From assembly GCA_040877415.1 (NCBI GenBank), contig JBBDNV010000157.1, positions 1 to 64,000 of the forward strand: 64,000 nucleotides of DNA. Direction: 5' to 3'. Source of the stretch: JBBDNV01 sp040877415 (GTDB taxonomy: Bacteria; Planctomycetota; Planctomycetia; Pirellulales; PALSA-1355). Positions within the stretch are counted from its first letter, which is position 1. Every line of letters begins with the position of its first letter. Below the pieces are notes generated by a model that was given only the letters and a program-made list of their open reading frames with translations, ran no database searches and had not been told where the DNA came from. Of this stretch, positions 35,063-42,627 are shown piece after piece. The position numbers were made by a program, and so were the translations under genes.

Positions 35063-35944
35063 ATGTCCAAATTGATCGTTGGCTGCGGATACCTGGGGTC
35101 GCGCGTGGCGCGGCGGTGGCGCAATGCGGGGCACGAAGTGTTTGTCGTCACCCGCGACGCGGAGCATGCCCGGCGGTTTGCCGAGGAACGCTACCAGCCA
35201 ATCGTGGCCGACGTGCTGCGGCCGGCGAGCCTGGCACATCTGCCGGCTGCCGACACCGTGCTGTACGCAGTGGGCTACGATCGCGGGTCCGGCGTTTCGA
35301 TTCATGAAGTGTACGCGTCCGGATTGCGATCGGTCCTGGACGCGCTGCCGGGCGAGCCGGCGAGGATCATTTACACGAGCTCAACCGGCGTCTATGGCCA
35401 GTCGCAGGGCGAAACGGTGGATGAGGAATCGACCACGGCGCCCACGCGCGAGGGCGGCCGCGCGTGCTTGGCCGCCGAAAGGGCACTGGCCGCGCATCGG
35501 CTGGGCCATCGCGGCGTCGTGTTGCGGATGGCCGGCTTGTACGGACCGGGCCGCATCCCGCTGGCCGGCGAAATTCGCCGCGTTCGGCCGATCGCCGCGC
35601 CGCAGAATGGATCTTTGAATTTGATTCACGTGGACGACGCGGCCAGCGCCGTGCTGGCGGCCGACGAGCGCGCCGTGCCGCCGCGCACGTACGTGGTTTC
35701 CGACGGCCACCCGGTCGAGCGGCGCCGGTACTACGAAGAACTGGCGCGGTTGTTGGGCGCGCCTTCGCCCTGCTTCGCGACTTCGCCGGTCGATTCACCC
35801 GCCAGCGCACGAGCCGCGTCCGACAAACGCGTCGACAACGCGCGCATGCTCGGCGAGCTTCGCGTGCGGCTTGCGCATCCGAGCTATCGGGAAGGTCTGG
35901 CGGCCATCGTGGCGGCCCAATCCACGGCCCCCGGCGATGGTTAG
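35063..35944 (+). CDS. NAD(P)-dependent epimerase/dehydratase-like SDR protein
   Basis: The N-terminus IVGCGYLGSRVARRWRNAGHEV carries the GxxGxxG dinucleotide-binding loop, and YTSSTGVYG holds the SDR Ser/Thr region. The extended-SDR tyrosine motif (YxxxK) is not clear: GERACLAAERAL occupies the expected region, so it may be an atypical (YeeZ-like) member without classical catalysis. Length 293 residues. It starts 3 bp after ruvX, so the two are probably cotranscribed. Function unknown beyond cofactor binding. Confidence 0.8.
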   Translation: MSKLIVGCGYLGSRVARRWRNAGHEVFVVTRDAEHARRFAEERYQPIVADVLRPASLAHLPAADTVLYAVGYDRGSGVSIHEVYASGLRSVLDALPGEPARIIYTSSTGVYGQSQGETVDEESTTAPTREGGRACLAAERALAAHRLGHRGVVLRMAGLYGPGRIPLAGEIRRVRPIAAPQNGSLNLIHVDDAASAVLAADERAVPPRTYVVSDGHPVERRRYYEELARLLGAPSPCFATSPVDSPASARAASDKRVDNARMLGELRVRLAHPSYREGLAAIVAAQSTAPGDG

Positions 35945-36125
35945 GCAAGCGCGGCCGGCGCGGGGCGCTTGCCGTGCCGCAAGCCCGGCTTTAGAATTCG
36001 GTGCTTTGCCGGTTCCTCACTTTCGCCAAGGGCACACAGTCGCGATTACGGTCGACCCCTGCGGCAGCATCGCCGATGGTGCGCAAGTGGCCTCTTCGGC
36101 GGCCCATGCAGGAAGGACAAACGCC

Positions 36126-36908
36126 ATGCTTCAGCGGAAGCCCGTCTTCCCACACGTCATCGAAATCAATCACCAGGCCGGCGAGCGGCTGGGCTGCAAC
36201 GTGTATCTGATTTTCGACGGCCCCGAGTGGCTGCTGATCGACGTGGGCTACGACGAGACGGTCGACGAGATCGTGGAATTGATCCGCCAGCTCGATTTTC
36301 CCCTGTCGCACTGCAAGATGCTGATCGCCACGCACGCCGACGTCGACCACAGCCAGGGGATGGCCAGGATCAACCAGTTGCTGAAAACAAAACTCGTCGG
36401 CCATCGGCTGGCCGCCGACACCCTGGCCACCGGCGATCGGATCAAGACGTTTGCCGAAATCGCCGCGCAGGACATCCACCTCGAAATGCCGCCGGTGAAG
36501 CTGGACGCCTTGATCGACGAGGGCGACAAGATTCGCGTCGGCCAACTGGAGCTCGAAGTCTGGCACACGCCGGGGCACACCGACAGCCAGCTTTCGTTCC
36601 GACTGGGCAAGCTGCTATTGAGCGGCGACAACATCTATCGCGACGGCTGCGTGGGCGCGATCGACGCTCATCACGGCAGCGACATTCAGGCCTTTATCGC
36701 ATCGCTCAAACGGATTCGCGCAAGCGACGTCGAGTGGCTTCTGCCCAGCCACGGGCCGATCTTCCGCAAGGACGACGCGCTGTTGGATGCGGCCATTAAG
36801 CGGCTCGAGGGCTATCTGCACATGGCCGATTTCGGCACCTGTGCCGTCGACTGGCCCCTGATGGACGAGTGGGACAGGGAATTGGCGGCCGGCAAGATGC
36901 CCCAGTAG
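36126..36908 (+). CDS. Metallo-beta-lactamase-fold hydrolase, glyoxalase II-like
   Basis: The zinc motif THADVDHSQG (HxDxDH variant: H-A-D-V-D-H) sits near residue 75, WHTPGHTDSQLSF supplies the next ligand, and the late LLPSHGPIF the last. The first ligand pair is HADVDH instead of HxHxDH, so the second histidine is an aspartate, seen in some MBL subgroups. The ATG at 36126 has AGGAAGGAC upstream; a longer frame back to 35871 overlaps the epimerase gene and is not supported. Substrate unknown. Confidence 0.83.
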   Translation: MLQRKPVFPHVIEINHQAGERLGCNVYLIFDGPEWLLIDVGYDETVDEIVELIRQLDFPLSHCKMLIATHADVDHSQGMARINQLLKTKLVGHRLAADTLATGDRIKTFAEIAAQDIHLEMPPVKLDALIDEGDKIRVGQLELEVWHTPGHTDSQLSFRLGKLLLSGDNIYRDGCVGAIDAHHGSDIQAFIASLKRIRASDVEWLLPSHGPIFRKDDALLDAAIKRLEGYLHMADFGTCAVDWPLMDEWDRELAAGKMPQ

Positions 36909-37144
36909 CTAGCATCATTGCCCTGACGACGGATTCGTAACACCGCTCCAAGCGTCAGGACAAGCCCGGACCTGCATCCTGACCGACGGCGAGCGGCCTG
37001 ACCGTGACGGTTCTGACGAATATTCCCTCAATACGGTCTGTGACGGCTGCCGATGCTGTAGTTAGACCCAGGCACCCCGGACGCGCCAGCGGCCCAAGTG
37101 CCGCGCGTCCGCACGAATTGGATTCACACAGGGGGGAATCTTCG
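36909..37144. other. Gap with a loose inverted repeat, no gene
   Basis: CCTGACG (36922) and CGTCAGG (36953) are inverted with a 24-bp loop after the MBL gene stop. Upstream of the secreted-protein gene a ribosome site GGGGGAA is visible at about 37132-37138. I see no convincing promoter hexamers. Confidence 0.35.
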
Positions 37145-37495
37145 ATGGTCCGCCGGATGTTGCTCATCGCTTGCTCGGCGGCGGCTTTGACCGTGCTGGC
37201 TGCCCGCGATGCCCGAGCCCAACAGCCCTTCGCTCAGAATTACGGCCAGCAGGCTTTCGGCCGGCAATGGGGCGGCAGCTACAGCACCCAGGATTGGAAC
37301 CGCCTTTACCACTACCCCTACGTCTACTATCCGCAAAACTTCTGGGCGAGCGAGTATTTTCAGAGCTCCAACGATTTGTACTTCCGTTATCCACCCGAGA
37401 TGCGCGTGCCGGTGTACAACAAGCAGTGGATGAACATGTTTCCGGAGGGCCGTTTGTATCACGCCGGCCACCACTTCATTCTCGACCAGTTCTGA
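37145..37495 (+). CDS. Small secreted aromatic-rich protein of unknown function
   Basis: This 116-residue protein has a clear signal peptide (MVRRMLLIACSAAALTVLA, cleavage likely after RDARA at about 25). The mature part is rich in Tyr, Phe, Trp and Asn, e.g. DWNRLYHYPYVYYPQNFW and YFRYPPEMRVPVYNKQW. Similar short proteins occur in many planctomycete genomes, sometimes labelled calmodulin-binding, a label with no mechanistic basis. GGGGGAA lies upstream of the ATG. It stands alone between an MBL gene and a repeat region. Confidence 0.7.
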   Translation: MVRRMLLIACSAAALTVLAARDARAQQPFAQNYGQQAFGRQWGGSYSTQDWNRLYHYPYVYYPQNFWASEYFQSSNDLYFRYPPEMRVPVYNKQWMNMFPEGRLYHAGHHFILDQF

Positions 37496-37518
37496 TTGTT
37501 CCTGACGCGCCGGTGTTT

Positions 37519-37640
37519 GGATTTGGCTGCCACCGGTGGCCGTCGGGTCTCCTGTGCTTAACCACGTGCGTGGAATTCACTGACTTTGGTGAGAACCAGC
37601 ACCCCAGACCCGCGGACGGCCACCCGTGGCAACCATTGCC
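37519..37640. repeat. Palindromic repeat family C copy
   Basis: GGCTGCCACCGGTGGCCGTC near the left and GACGGCCACCCGTGGCAACC near the right are inverted relatives. The centre holds CCACGTGCGTGGAATTCACTG. The family resembles the element after secA. Confidence 0.6.
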
Positions 37641-37732
37641 GAAACGGGGTCGGTCCATTGAAACGGGGCCGCGATTCGAAGGGGTCGGGAGTCGCACGGA
37701 CTCTCGATCCCTTTATTTTTCGAGACGCGCGG

Positions 37733-38929
37733 CTAAACGTTCAGCCCGCGGCAGCCAAATCGGTAGAGAGCTTCGCTGGCCCGGGCCAATTGATCGAGCG
37801 CGAGCCATTCGTCGGCGGTGTGGGCCTGGTCGATCGAGCCGGGCCCGAACACGATCGACGGCACGCCGGCGGCGCTGATCGCGGCCGCGTTCGTGCCGTA
37901 AGGAACCCCCGTCGAACGACTGGCGACTTGTGCCTCCCGGGCCGCTGCCACCATGCGCTCGGCAAGCGGACCGTTGCTCTGGTCCGACAGGCCAAAGCCG
38001 ATCAAGTACGGCTTCTTGTGCTCGATCGCTTCGTCGCCGCCGGTTTCGCTGGTCACATAATCGACGATCTGCCGATAGGCCTCGTTTGGATCTTCGCCGG
38101 GAATCAGCCGCCGGTCGATGTCGATCGTGCAAGAATCGGGCACCGTGTTGACGCTCATTCCGCCGGCGATGACGCCGACGCTCAACGTGGGCGTTCCGCA
38201 CAACGGGTGCGGTCTCATTTTCGTGGCCACTTCGTCATGATAGCGCTCGAGCACCCCCAGCACGCGCGCCATCTTAAAGATGGCATTGACGCCCAGGTGC
38301 GGTTGCGAGCTGTGCGTGGCCCGGCCGTGAGCGCGGCATTGCCAGCGCGCCACGCCCTTGTGGGCCACGACGACCTGCAATTCGGTCGGTTCGGCCACGA
38401 TCGCCGCGTCGGGACGGCGCGGAATGATTGAGCCCGGCTGCGACCAAAGCTCCACGAGCGCCATCGCGCCCGAGTAGCCGTATTCCTCGTTGACTGTGCA
38501 GGCCATGATGATCGTGGGCATGCCGCGCGGCCGCTCTTCGGCCAACCGCGCAAAGGCGCCAAGCATCGCCGTCAGCCCGCCCTTGATGTCGCACGATCCG
38601 CGGCCGTACAGCCGGCCGTCGCGCACCACCGGCGTCCACGGTTCGATCGTCATGCCGTCAACCGGCACGGTATCCTGATGGGCTTCGAACAGCACCAGCG
38701 GCCCGCCTTCGGCCGGCGGATTCTGGCCGTCGATGCGCGCCACGATGTTGTCGCGCAACGGCTCGACCGTTTGACGCTGGAAAGGAACGTCGAGCGACCG
38801 AAAAAGCGATTCCAGATAGTCGGTGACTCGGTGCTCGCAATGCACCGCGTCGCTGACTTTCTTGCCCATCGGGTTGACGCTGGGCAGCGCCACCAGATCG
38901 CTTAATGTTTGCGTGAGGTCCAAGGCCAT
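37733..38929 (-). CDS. M20-family deacylase (ArgE/DapE-like)
   Basis: This 398-residue cytoplasmic zinc hydrolase has the metal-binding His in LFEAHQDTVPVDGM, the bridging Asp in GRGSCDIKGGLTAML, the catalytic/ligand Glu pair in CTVNEEYGYSGA and a further ligand in AIVAEPTELQ, plus the M20 dimerisation domain (with THSSQPHLGVNAI). It would deacylate an N-acyl amino acid such as N-acetylornithine or N-succinyl-diaminopimelate; the two are not separable here. The start is ATG 38929 (MALDLTQTLSDLVALPSVNPMG). It is divergent from the nuo operon. Confidence 0.87.
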   Translation of the reverse strand: MALDLTQTLSDLVALPSVNPMGKKVSDAVHCEHRVTDYLESLFRSLDVPFQRQTVEPLRDNIVARIDGQNPPAEGGPLVLFEAHQDTVPVDGMTIEPWTPVVRDGRLYGRGSCDIKGGLTAMLGAFARLAEERPRGMPTIIMACTVNEEYGYSGAMALVELWSQPGSIIPRRPDAAIVAEPTELQVVVAHKGVARWQCRAHGRATHSSQPHLGVNAIFKMARVLGVLERYHDEVATKMRPHPLCGTPTLSVGVIAGGMSVNTVPDSCTIDIDRRLIPGEDPNEAYRQIVDYVTSETGGDEAIEHKKPYLIGFGLSDQSNGPLAERMVAAAREAQVASRSTGVPYGTNAAAISAAGVPSIVFGPGSIDQAHTADEWLALDQLARASEALYRFGCRGLNV

Positions 38930-38990
38930 GGCCGGCGTCGCTCGGGCGGCAAGGGGGCAGAAGCGTTCTCATGATAACGCTTTGCGTGCC

Positions 38991-39023
38991 GTTTAGCCCG
39001 GAGCCAACGGCGACGGGCTAAAC
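38991..39023. repeat. Palindromic repeat family F
   Basis: GTTTAGCCCG and CGGGCTAAAC flank 13 nt (GAGCCAACGGCGA). The same design is common as a dispersed planctomycete repeat. It lies in the divergent gap upstream of the nuo promoter. Confidence 0.65.
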
Positions 39024-39063
39024 GGGGGCGATGGCCGTTCGTCGTGTACGGACGGTGCTGCGC

Positions 39064-39092
39064 TTGACCGGCCCGACGAGGGTCGATACCAT
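39064..39092 (+). promoter_or_regulatory. Candidate promoter of the nuo operon
   Basis: TTGACC (39064-39069), a 17-bp spacer and TACCAT (39087-39092). It would start transcription near 39099, giving a leader of about 130 nt before nuoA. Confidence 0.5.
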
Positions 39093-39148
39093 TTTCGATG
39101 CGTTCCCACCCCAAACAGGGGCCCGGATTTACGACGATTTTCGCACCC

Positions 39149-39171
39149 AGACCCGAACCGGGTCTTTTATT
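39149..39171 (+). terminator. Intrinsic-terminator-like hairpin in the nuo leader
   Basis: AGACCCG, loop AAC, CGGGTCT, then TTTATTA. It lies about 50 nt after the predicted transcription start and about 60 nt before the nuoA ATG. It either ends transcription from upstream or attenuates nuo. Confidence 0.6.
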
Positions 39172-39173
39172 AG

Positions 39174-39207
39174 GGCCCACTTTGTGACAAGATTCACAAA
39201 GTGGGCC
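39174..39207. promoter_or_regulatory. 14-bp perfect inverted repeat 23 bp upstream of nuoA
   Basis: GGCCCACTTTGTGA and TCACAAAGTGGGCC flank a 6-nt loop. It directly follows the terminator-like hairpin. It may be a dimeric-regulator operator or an mRNA hairpin near the ribosome-binding region; no Shine-Dalgarno sequence is visible between it and the ATG. Confidence 0.65.
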
Positions 39208-39229
39208 GTTTCCCGGGATTTCTCGCGCC

Positions 39230-39628
39230 ATGGAACAAGCCGTCCTGCCGATCTTTCTGTTCGCCGCCTGTGCCATCGCCGTGGCATTGGCCCTCTTGGG
39301 CGTTAGTGCCGTGGTCGGTCCGAGCAAAACCGGACGCGTCAAGGAGATGCCCTATGAAAGCGGCATGGACCCGATCCACGACACGCGACGCCGCTTCGAC
39401 GTGCGGTTCTACCTGGTGGCGATTGCCTTTCTGGTCTTCGACGTCGAGTTGTTGTTCCTCTATCCGTGGGCCGTGGCCAGCCGCAACCCGCAAGGCATCG
39501 ACCACGCGATCGAAGCCGGCTGGGTGACCGGCCGCGGACTGGTATTTGCCGAGGTTCTGGCATTCGTCGTGCTGTTGGTCGCCGGCTTTGTGTACGCCTG
39601 GCGGAAGGGGGTTTTCCGATGGCGATAG
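39230..39628 (+). CDS. nuoA: NADH-quinone oxidoreductase subunit A
   Basis: This 132-residue membrane subunit has three hydrophobic helices. The family strings YESGMDPIHDTRRRFDVRFYLVA and VFDVELLFLYPWAV are in the loop and second helix. It is part of the membrane arm of complex I near the quinone site. It is the first gene of the operon and overlaps nuoB by 10 bp. Start ATG 39230 (MEQAVLPIFLF); no ribosome site is apparent, which is notable beside the leader hairpin. Confidence 0.95.
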   Translation: MEQAVLPIFLFAACAIAVALALLGVSAVVGPSKTGRVKEMPYESGMDPIHDTRRRFDVRFYLVAIAFLVFDVELLFLYPWAVASRNPQGIDHAIEAGWVTGRGLVFAEVLAFVVLLVAGFVYAWRKGVFRWR

Positions 39629-40200
39629 AGGTGCCGGAAAACGTCGTCGTCAGCCGGCTCGACGCGCTGGCCAGTTGGTGCCGCAAAAACAGCCTGTGGC
39701 CGATGCCGTTCGCCACGGCTTGTTGCGGGATCGAATTGATGGCCACCGGCGCCAGCCGTCACGATCTGGCCCGCTTTGGCGCCGAGGTGCTGCGCTTCAG
39801 CCCGCGCCAATGCGACCTGATGATCGTGGCCGGCCGCGTGGTGATGAAGATGCTGCCCGTGTTACAGCGCATCTGGCAGCAGATGCACGAGCCGAAGTGG
39901 TGCATTTCGATGGGGGCTTGCGCATCGACCGGCGGAGTGTTCGACACCTACTCGGTGGTGCAGGGAATCGATCGGTTCCTGCCGGTCGACATGTACACAC
40001 CGGGCTGTCCGCCGCGGCCCGAGCAGTTGATTCAATCGATCATCGATTTGCAGGAGTTGATTCAGCGCGAGGGCACGATTTCCGGTCGGGAGTTCGCGGC
40101 GCGAAGTCGCCAGCAGCCGAAACGGGCGCTAGTTGAGCTGAGCGTCGTTACGCTGCCGCGCGGAGTGAGTCGCTTGCCGCAGAGAGTTCGCGTCGAGTAA
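39619..40200 (+). CDS. nuoB: NADH-quinone oxidoreductase subunit B
   Basis: This 193-residue peripheral-arm subunit binds cluster N2, which passes electrons to quinone. Cys ligands are visible in ATACCGIE, SMGACASTGG and TPGCPPRPE. The C-terminal 35 residues extend beyond the conserved core. The ATG at 39619 lies within the end of nuoA. Confidence 0.95.
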   Translation: MAIEVPENVVVSRLDALASWCRKNSLWPMPFATACCGIELMATGASRHDLARFGAEVLRFSPRQCDLMIVAGRVVMKMLPVLQRIWQQMHEPKWCISMGACASTGGVFDTYSVVQGIDRFLPVDMYTPGCPPRPEQLIQSIIDLQELIQREGTISGREFAARSRQQPKRALVELSVVTLPRGVSRLPQRVRVE

Positions 40201-40248
40201 GGCGCAAGCGGCGTAATCCGCCTGAGTGCTTTCGTGCAAGGACCGCGA

Positions 40249-40746
40249 ATGATTGATCGCCAGACCACCGCCGCCGTCAGCAGCGAGTTTCCCTCGCTCG
40301 CGTGGAGCGAATTCCGCGGCCAGTCGCGGGCCGTCGTGCCGCGCGACGAGCTGCTGCGCGTGCTGAAATTCCTGCGCGATTCTCGCGGCTTCGACCTGTT
40401 GGTCGACATCACGTGCGTCGATTATCTGAACTACCGCGGCGCCCAGGACCGTTTCGCTCTGGTGTACCTGTTGTCGGGTACCCGCACCAACGAGCGGATC
40501 ACGCTGCGGGTGTTCGTCAATGAGCCCGAGGCGAGCGTGCCGTCGGCCGTGCCGTTGTGGGAAGGCGCGAACTGGATGGAGCGCGAAGTGTGGGACATGT
40601 TCGGCATCCGCTTCGAGGGGCATCCCGACCTGAGGCGGATCCTGCTGCCCGAGGAGTTCACCGCCCATCCGCTGCGCAAGGATTACCCGCTGCAGGGCCG
40701 CGGCGAGCGCCACAACTTCCCCGTGCTGCGCCGCGCGGAAGGATGA
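40249..40746 (+). CDS. nuoC: NADH-quinone oxidoreductase subunit C
   Basis: This 165-residue protein has the 30-kDa subunit signature EREVWDMFGIRFEGHPDLRRILLPEEF followed by HPLRKDYPLQG. It scaffolds the peripheral arm with NuoD. The ATG at 40249 is preceded by AAGGA at 40239; the frame also has GTG 40234. Its stop overlaps a potential ATG of nuoD (ATGA at 40743). Confidence 0.94.
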   Translation: MIDRQTTAAVSSEFPSLAWSEFRGQSRAVVPRDELLRVLKFLRDSRGFDLLVDITCVDYLNYRGAQDRFALVYLLSGTRTNERITLRVFVNEPEASVPSAVPLWEGANWMEREVWDMFGIRFEGHPDLRRILLPEEFTAHPLRKDYPLQGRGERHNFPVLRRAEG

Positions 40747-40823
40747 ACGAGAACCGTTTAGCCCCAGGACCATCGGTCCCTTGCGGAATTTGCTTTTGGC
40801 AAGCAGTATTGGCTTCCGGGAAG

Positions 40824-42050
40824 ATGACAGTCGTTCAAGCCAAAACCGTCGAAGACCTGGCCCAGGCCGAGGCCCGCGATTACGTGTGGACCTTGAATTT
40901 CGGCCCGCAGCATCCGGCCACGCACACCACGCTGCGCCTGGTGCTGTTGCTTGACGGCGAGCGGGTCGTCGACGCGATCCCCGACATCGGTTATCTGCAC
41001 TCGGGCTTCGAGAAGCTCGGCGAACACCTGAACTACAACCAGTACGTGACGGTCACCGATCGCATGAACTACATCTCGCCGTTGGCGAACAACATCGCCT
41101 GGCACGGCGCGGTGGAAAAGCTGCTGGGGCTGGAGATCACGCCCCGCTGCAAGTATTTGCGGACCATTCTGGCCGAGCTGTCGCGGATCAGCGACCACTT
41201 GTTGTGCAACGGGGCCGTCGGGATCGACGTCGGGGCGTTCACGTTCTTCCTGTACGCCTTCTATCAGCGCGAGGTCCTCTACGACATTTTTGAGACTCTC
41301 TGCGGCGCCCGATTCACAAACAGCTATACCCGCGTGGGCGGCCTGATGTACGACGCCGGCCCCTTGGTGGTGGAAAAGATCCGCGCATTCGTGCGCAACT
41401 TTCCCAGGACGCTCGACGACATGGACAAGCTGCTCAATCGCAATCGCATCTTCGTCGATCGCACCAAGGGCGTCGGCGTGCTCTCGAAGCACGAGGCCAT
41501 TGCCCGCAGCGCCACCGGCCCGATCGCGCGGGCCAGCGGCGTGACCCGCGATCTGCGCAAAGACGAGCCGTACCTGGCGTACGAGGATTTTGATTTTCAG
41601 GTGTGCTGCGCCACGGCGGGCGATTGTTTCGCCCGCTACCTGGTGCGCATGGCCGAAATGCGCGAGAGCTTGAAAATCGTGGCCCAGGCGATCGAGAACC
41701 TGCCTGCCGGAGGGGTCAACGTCGGCATCGACGAGCGCACCGCGCTCCCCTCGAAGCAGCAGGTTTACCAGACCATCGAAGGCACGATTTCACACTTCGA
41801 GCTGGTGATGACCAATCGCGGCTTCGTCGTGCCCCAGGAGGAGGTTTACGACGCCATCGAGGCGCCCAACGGCGAGTTGGGCTTTTACCTCGTGGGCGAC
41901 GGCAGCGACGTGGCGTATCGGGCCCGCTGCCGCCCGCCGTCGTTCATCCACTTTGCGTTGTTCCCGCATTTGATCCGCGGCCACACGCTTTCCGACGTCG
42001 TGGCCGTTTTGGGAAGTTTGAACATCATCGCCGCCGAACTGGATCGGTAG
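40824..42050 (+). CDS. nuoD: NADH-quinone oxidoreductase subunit D
   Basis: The 49-kDa subunit forms part of the quinone pocket. It contains NFGPQHPATHTTLRLVLLLDGE, IPDIGYLHSGFEKLGEHLNYNQ and late GELGFYLVGDGSDVAYRARCRPPSF. ATG 40824 (MTVVQAKTVEDL) yields 408 residues and starts just before homologous sequence. ATG 40743, coupled to the nuoC stop, would add 27 residues with no family likeness, so I prefer 40824 with some doubt. Confidence 0.93.
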   Translation: MTVVQAKTVEDLAQAEARDYVWTLNFGPQHPATHTTLRLVLLLDGERVVDAIPDIGYLHSGFEKLGEHLNYNQYVTVTDRMNYISPLANNIAWHGAVEKLLGLEITPRCKYLRTILAELSRISDHLLCNGAVGIDVGAFTFFLYAFYQREVLYDIFETLCGARFTNSYTRVGGLMYDAGPLVVEKIRAFVRNFPRTLDDMDKLLNRNRIFVDRTKGVGVLSKHEAIARSATGPIARASGVTRDLRKDEPYLAYEDFDFQVCCATAGDCFARYLVRMAEMRESLKIVAQAIENLPAGGVNVGIDERTALPSKQQVYQTIEGTISHFELVMTNRGFVVPQEEVYDAIEAPNGELGFYLVGDGSDVAYRARCRPPSFIHFALFPHLIRGHTLSDVVAVLGSLNIIAAELDR

Positions 42051-42101
42051 TTGTTAGTTCTTGGTTATTAGTGGTTACTGGAAGCCCGACCCCCAACCCC
42101 T
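42051..42101. other. AT-rich spacer between nuoD and nuoE
   Basis: TTGTTAGTTCTTGGTTATTA is compositionally unlike the operon around it and resembles T/A/G-rich dispersed spacer sequence. No gene or hairpin is evident. Confidence 0.35.
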
Positions 42102-42602
42102 ATGAAATTCTTGACCGACGAAATGATCGAGGCGATCAAGGCCTACTTTCCGCGGTACCCGACGCGGCAGGCCGTGACGCTGCCGGCGCTGCACGTCGTG
42201 AATGAGCGATTGCGCCACGTGCCGCTTGCGGCCGTAGTCGAGATCGCCGAACTGTTGCAGCTCGCTCCGGCCGAGGTGCAGGACACGCTGTCGTTTTACG
42301 GCTTTTTCAAGCAGGCGGGGCCGCACGGCCAGACCCGGGCCTGGGTCTGCCGCTCGATCAGTTGCGCGCTGCGCGGCGGCGAGGAAGTTTTGGATCACAT
42401 GTGCCGCACGGCCGGCATCCGGCCGGGCGAAACGACGGCCGACGGCAAGCTGACGCTCGAGTTCGCCGAATGTTTGGGAGCCTGCGAGTTTGCCCCCTGC
42501 ATGTTGGCCGCCGAGGTGTTGCACAAGAACCTGACCAGTCAGTCGGCCGAGGCGTTTTTGAGCGAAGTCCGCAAAGGTACAGTCACGGGCGGCCACCGGT
42601 AG
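42102..42602 (+). CDS. nuoE: NADH-quinone oxidoreductase subunit E
   Basis: This 166-residue 24-kDa subunit binds a [2Fe-2S] cluster (N1a). The first ligand pair is in WVCRSISCAL and the second in ECLGACEFAPCM. It is part of the NADH-dehydrogenase module with NuoF and NuoG. ATG 42102 follows the AT-rich spacer. Confidence 0.94.
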   Translation: MKFLTDEMIEAIKAYFPRYPTRQAVTLPALHVVNERLRHVPLAAVVEIAELLQLAPAEVQDTLSFYGFFKQAGPHGQTRAWVCRSISCALRGGEEVLDHMCRTAGIRPGETTADGKLTLEFAECLGACEFAPCMLAAEVLHKNLTSQSAEAFLSEVRKGTVTGGHR

Positions 42603-42627
42603 CCGTCTTACTTCCACTCGACGACCA

